Source of the DNA: Candidatus Fermentithermobacillaceae bacterium
Lineage (GTDB): Bacteria; Bacillota; Sulfobacillia; Fermentithermobacillales; Fermentithermobacillaceae
Assembly (NCBI GenBank): GCA_012842105.1
Contig: DUTL01000043.1
Location: 1-8,305 of the forward strand
DNA length: 8,305 nt
Reading direction: 5' to 3'
Part shown: piece by piece, positions 6,080-8,305 of the stretch
Position numbering within the stretch: the first letter of the stretch is position 1
Layout: each line of letters starts with the position of its first letter
Translations under genes and position numbers: made by a program
Notes under the pieces: generated by a model
The model's input: only the letters and a program-made list of their open reading frames with translations
Database searches by the model: none
What the model was told of the DNA's origin: nothing

Positions 6080-7246
6080 TTAGTCCAGCCTCCTTCTGGT
6101 GATGATCTCCCCTTGCCTCAAAGCGTCAAGCCCGTAATACATGGCACGGTCAACAGTCACGGCCGCTTCAGTGTCGCCTTCTTGTTCCGCCTGCTGCCCA
6201 ATTTCCATCAACCTTCGCACAAACCGGGCTTCAAGGCTTTGGTTTTCTGGATTCATCAACGGTTCCAAATCGTAATCCAGGACAAACTCAGGCATAAGGC
6301 GAAGGCTGAAAAATTCATCGATGAACTCGTGGCGCAGGCCTGCCAAATCGAGCCCTATTCCAGGGCTCAACCTTCCGGTAAGCGCGACCTTCCACATGTC
6401 CTTTTTCCGGGCCTCAGGGTTACCCACAGAAAGTATGGCGTTCCTTACCTGTTCGCCGGTATCAATACCGGTTAGATCAACCTCAGCGAACCTCACCGTG
6501 CGCAGGGCCATGGGGACAAATTCAGCCGAAATACATCCTGCCCCGCCGGCCTCCCCTGTGCAAGTAACCAGGTACACTCCTCTTTGGCCTTCGTCGCCAA
6601 ATCCCAGGGGTTCCGGGCAACCGGAGTAAACCACTGTTGAGCCGGCTATGTTTCTGGCCATGGGTACATGAATGTGGCCCAGGGCGAAGTAGTCTGCTCC
6701 TGAGTTTGCTATGTGATCTGAATGTACCGGCAGGTACATTGATTCCTCAGCCAGGTCTCCATGAAGCAGCACTATGTTAAGGCGATCAGGGCGCTTCACC
6801 TGGAAGCCTTGGAGCAGAGGGTTTCGTTGGACAAAAGCAGGCCATCCCAAGCCATACACGTCTGCCTCTATCCCCTTGGCTCCCAATGAGACCCTGCTGA
6901 CCCCGGTAGAAGCAAATACTGTTACATTGCCCGGCCAATCTACGCTGTAGTAGAGAGAATCGGGCAACAGCGGATCGTGATTGCCAGGCGAGATGAATAC
7001 CCGGGTTTCGGGGATGGTGGAAAATAACAAGGCTGCATCCTTAACCCACGATGGGCGGGCGTAAAGATGTTCAAACAGATCCCCTGCTATCAAGAGGATC
7101 TGGGCGTTTTCTTCTTTAACGAAATCTACTATCCGCCATAACCCGGTTTCTATTTCGCGCCTTCTTATGTACCCGCGTTCTTTGTCCAGTTCAAATGAAA
7201 GAGGCTTACCTGCATGAACATCAGCTGTATGAACAATTTTGAGCAT
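6080..7246 (-). CDS. yhaO: YhaO-type Mre11/SbcD-like metallophosphoesterase nuclease
   Basis: DNA repair exonuclease subunit expected to work with YhaN as an Mre11-Rad50-like pair. With the chosen start it has 388 residues. The metallophosphoesterase motifs appear in order: HTADVHAG (D9, H11), AGDLFE (D56), PGNHDP (N89, H90), LHGD (H162) and GHIH (H191, H193). Together these supply the metal-binding and catalytic residues of the family. The C-terminal part, after about residue 260, is the less conserved capping and partner-binding region. I take ATG at 7246-7244 as the start, because GGAGG (7257-7253) lies 6 nt before it and the protein then opens MLKIVHTADVHAG. An upstream in-frame GTG at 7267 would add seven residues but would put the ribosome site inside the gene. 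The stop is one base before yhaN, indicating an operon. Confidence 0.93.
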   Translation of the reverse strand: MLKIVHTADVHAGKPLSFELDKERGYIRRREIETGLWRIVDFVKEENAQILLIAGDLFEHLYARPSWVKDAALLFSTIPETRVFISPGNHDPLLPDSLYYSVDWPGNVTVFASTGVSRVSLGAKGIEADVYGLGWPAFVQRNPLLQGFQVKRPDRLNIVLLHGDLAEESMYLPVHSDHIANSGADYFALGHIHVPMARNIAGSTVVYSGCPEPLGFGDEGQRGVYLVTCTGEAGGAGCISAEFVPMALRTVRFAEVDLTGIDTGEQVRNAILSVGNPEARKKDMWKVALTGRLSPGIGLDLAGLRHEFIDEFFSLRLMPEFVLDYDLEPLMNPENQSLEARFVRRLMEIGQQAEQEGDTEAAVTVDRAMYYGLDALRQGEIITRRRLD

Positions 7247-7618
7247 TGCCTTCCTCCGGCATGACACACTTATGGAAACCGCCGTATTCCCAGTGTATAT
7301 CTCTGTATATTTCGGCTGTACTACTAGCTTCGCTTTTTGACTGAGTTTTCAACTCATCTTCGATTACGTTCTCGAGTTAAGCTCAATTGCGTTTCGATTG
7401 CTTTCCACAGGAACTTCTGAAGTACTCAGCAATTGGATGCATTTTAACCTACATCCTCTGCTAATCTTATCACAGGTTTTCAGGGCATTCACCAGGCTAC
7501 CCTGTTGATGAAGAAGCAATGTGCCAGGTTGATCCGCAGCCGCCAGGGGGAACATGCCACCTTTTGCAGTAAGACGGGGCACGAATCCGGGCTGTGCGCC
7601 GCTGTCAGCAAATGCCTC
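7247..7618. other. 372-bp stretch without a recognisable gene
   Basis: Lies between the stop of the activase gene and the yhaO start, both on the minus strand. Short open frames here have no family-like motifs or ribosome sites. The yhaO-proximal part is A/T-rich and holds a 6-bp inverted repeat with a 3-nt loop (7342-7356). On the minus strand it also has a doubled ATATACA word between 7290 and 7315. A promoter for yhaO-yhaN is expected here, but no -35/-10 pair is convincing. I see no clear terminator after the activase gene. Confidence 0.6.
7253..7257 (-). promoter_or_regulatory. Ribosome binding site that decides the yhaO start
   Basis: GGAGG on the minus strand, 6 nt before ATG at 7246-7244. 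It favours this start over the upstream GTG at 7267-7265, which would place the site inside the coding sequence. Confidence 0.8.
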
Positions 7619-8214
7619 TCACTTGGAAGGTGTAGCTTTCCCGGATGCCTCACCCCGGGGGTTCGCCGATAAATCGTCCCATTTGCCGCACCGTGACCCC
7701 CATCTTGCCGAAAGCACGCCATCTATGAAAATTTCCTGCATCTCACAGGCATTTCCACAATCATCGCACACAAAACCTCTGCTGTAGGCTTCCAATGAGG
7801 CGATTTTCTCAACTTGCCTAAATCGTGTGGAGTCTATTGTCTCCAGGTGCTTATCGCGAGCAAACAACGCCGCGCCCCAGGCTCCCATAACTTTGAAATG
7901 GGGTGGCACTGTTATTTCAAGCCCGATTTTCTGCCTGAGGGCCCACAGCATTCCTGAGTTGGCCGCAACTCCGCCCTGAAACAGCACCCTTGGCCTAATA
8001 GGCTGGCCTCTTGCAACATTTGTCATGTAATTAGTTGCCAGGGCGAGACATAACCCGGCAATCAGATCTTCCCGCCTGTATCCCAACTGCTGCTTGTGAA
8101 TCAGGTCCGATTCGGCAAATACCCCGCACCTTCCTGCGATCCTGGAGGGAGCCTGGGATTTTAGCGCCAGCCGGCCGAATTCTTCTATCGTCACACCCAG
8201 CCTTGATGCTTGAT
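7619..8214 (-). CDS. BcrAD/BadFG-type acyl-CoA dehydratase activase, C-terminal part
   Basis: ATP-dependent activator of the 2-hydroxyacyl-CoA dehydratase / benzoyl-CoA reductase kind. These homodimers bridge a [4Fe-4S] cluster and inject an electron into a partner enzyme. Visible parts are VTIEEFGRLAL, then AGRCGVFAESDLIHKQQ with one cluster-ligand cysteine, then LFQGGVAANSGM and GAWGAALFA of the ASKHA nucleotide-binding fold. A Cys-rich end follows (CDDCGNAC ... RCGKWD) that may bind metal, and then about 20 variable residues. The N-terminal half and the start are missing. The frame stays open from 8214 to 8263, but those residues are not family-like because they come from the fold-back at the window end. 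With the loop read on the plus strand, VCAAGTGSFLD precedes QASRLG and restores the other ligand cysteine 39 residues before the one in GRC. The partner dehydratase is not in the window. Confidence 0.85.
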
Positions 8215-8305
8215 AGTGTTTGCGCAGCAGGCACAGGTTCTTTCTTGGACCATCAAGCATCAAGGCTGGGTGTGACGATAGAAGAATTCGGCCGGCTGGC
8301 GCTAA
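8161..8305. repeat. Perfect 54-bp inverted repeat with 37-nt loop at the window end
   Basis: Bases 8161-8214 are the exact reverse complement of 8252-8305, around a loop at 8215-8251. The right arm ends at the last base, so its outer limit is unknown. Both arms are coding sequence of the activase gene (QASRLGVTIEEFGRLAL), and the loop on the plus strand encodes the preceding conserved residues in frame. This is best explained by a fold-back (inverted chimera) at a sequence end, not by a transposon end or a true hairpin. Confidence 0.95.

Noticed and set aside
4168..6475. Several plus-strand open frames of 60-144 codons opposite yhaN and yhaO
   Set aside because: They are antisense to strongly conserved genes, overlap one another, and have no family-like sequence.
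7247..7267. Upstream GTG start for yhaO adding seven residues
   Set aside because: The GGAGG site at 7257-7253 would fall inside the gene, and it is correctly spaced for the ATG at 7246. The family N-terminus also begins at that ATG.
7364..7722. Two minus-strand open frames of about 72-77 codons in and near the gap before yhaO
   Set aside because: They have no recognisable motifs or ribosome sites. One overlaps the activase gene in another frame, and their composition looks non-coding.
8161..8305. Terminal inverted repeat of a transposon or hairpin telomere
   Set aside because: Both arms and the loop are conserved coding sequence of one activase gene in two orientations. No transposase or target duplication is present.

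Overview
The window reads as a stretch of an anaerobic Gram-positive genome, most likely a clostridial or Desulfotomaculum/Pelotomaculum-like member of the Bacillota. The reasons are the gene families: a B12-dependent class II ribonucleotide reductase with NrdR, the Bacillota-type YhaO/YhaN pair with a membrane hairpin in YhaN, and an oxygen-sensitive 2-hydroxyacyl-CoA dehydratase-type activase. Base composition looks close to even, and strong GGAGG-type ribosome sites are common. The genus is not determined. All genes except one are on the minus strand, so the text runs from high to low coordinates for them.

Right end (7619-8305): the C-terminal part of a BcrAD/BadFG-type activase. Its upstream sequence is broken by a perfect 54-bp inverted repeat that ends exactly at the last base. 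The 37-nt loop, read on the plus strand, encodes the conserved motif the gene should have next, so this end looks like a fold-back chimera rather than true genome order. A 372-bp stretch without a recognisable gene follows (7247-7618).

Centre (3184-7246): a tightly coupled yhaO-yhaN pair, an Mre11/SbcD-like nuclease and an SMC/Rad50-like ATPase that carries a predicted membrane hairpin in the middle of its coiled coil. It converges on a plus-strand gene for an AAG-type 3-methyladenine DNA glycosylase (2348-3016). The convergent gap holds a degenerate tandem array of about 14 bp per unit.

Left third (1-2187): a probable 5'-truncated OsmC-family gene next to a 37-bp-offset direct repeat, then an FlK-type hotdog thioesterase, then an nrdR-nrdJ operon. 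Two NrdR-box-like sites 31 bp apart overlap a candidate promoter about 200 bp upstream of nrdR, at the stop codon of the thioesterase gene. This fits autoregulation of nrdR together with the reductase. Between nrdR and nrdJ is a nested stem-loop of unknown function. nrdJ runs off the left edge.

The clearest functional theme is deoxynucleotide supply (nrdR-nrdJ) and DNA maintenance (glycosylase, YhaO/YhaN). I see no CRISPR array, insertion sequence, tRNA or rRNA. I do not see a convincing wholly new system. The items most worth checking are the nrdR-nrdJ intercistronic RNA structure, the tandem NrdR operator and the fold-back end.
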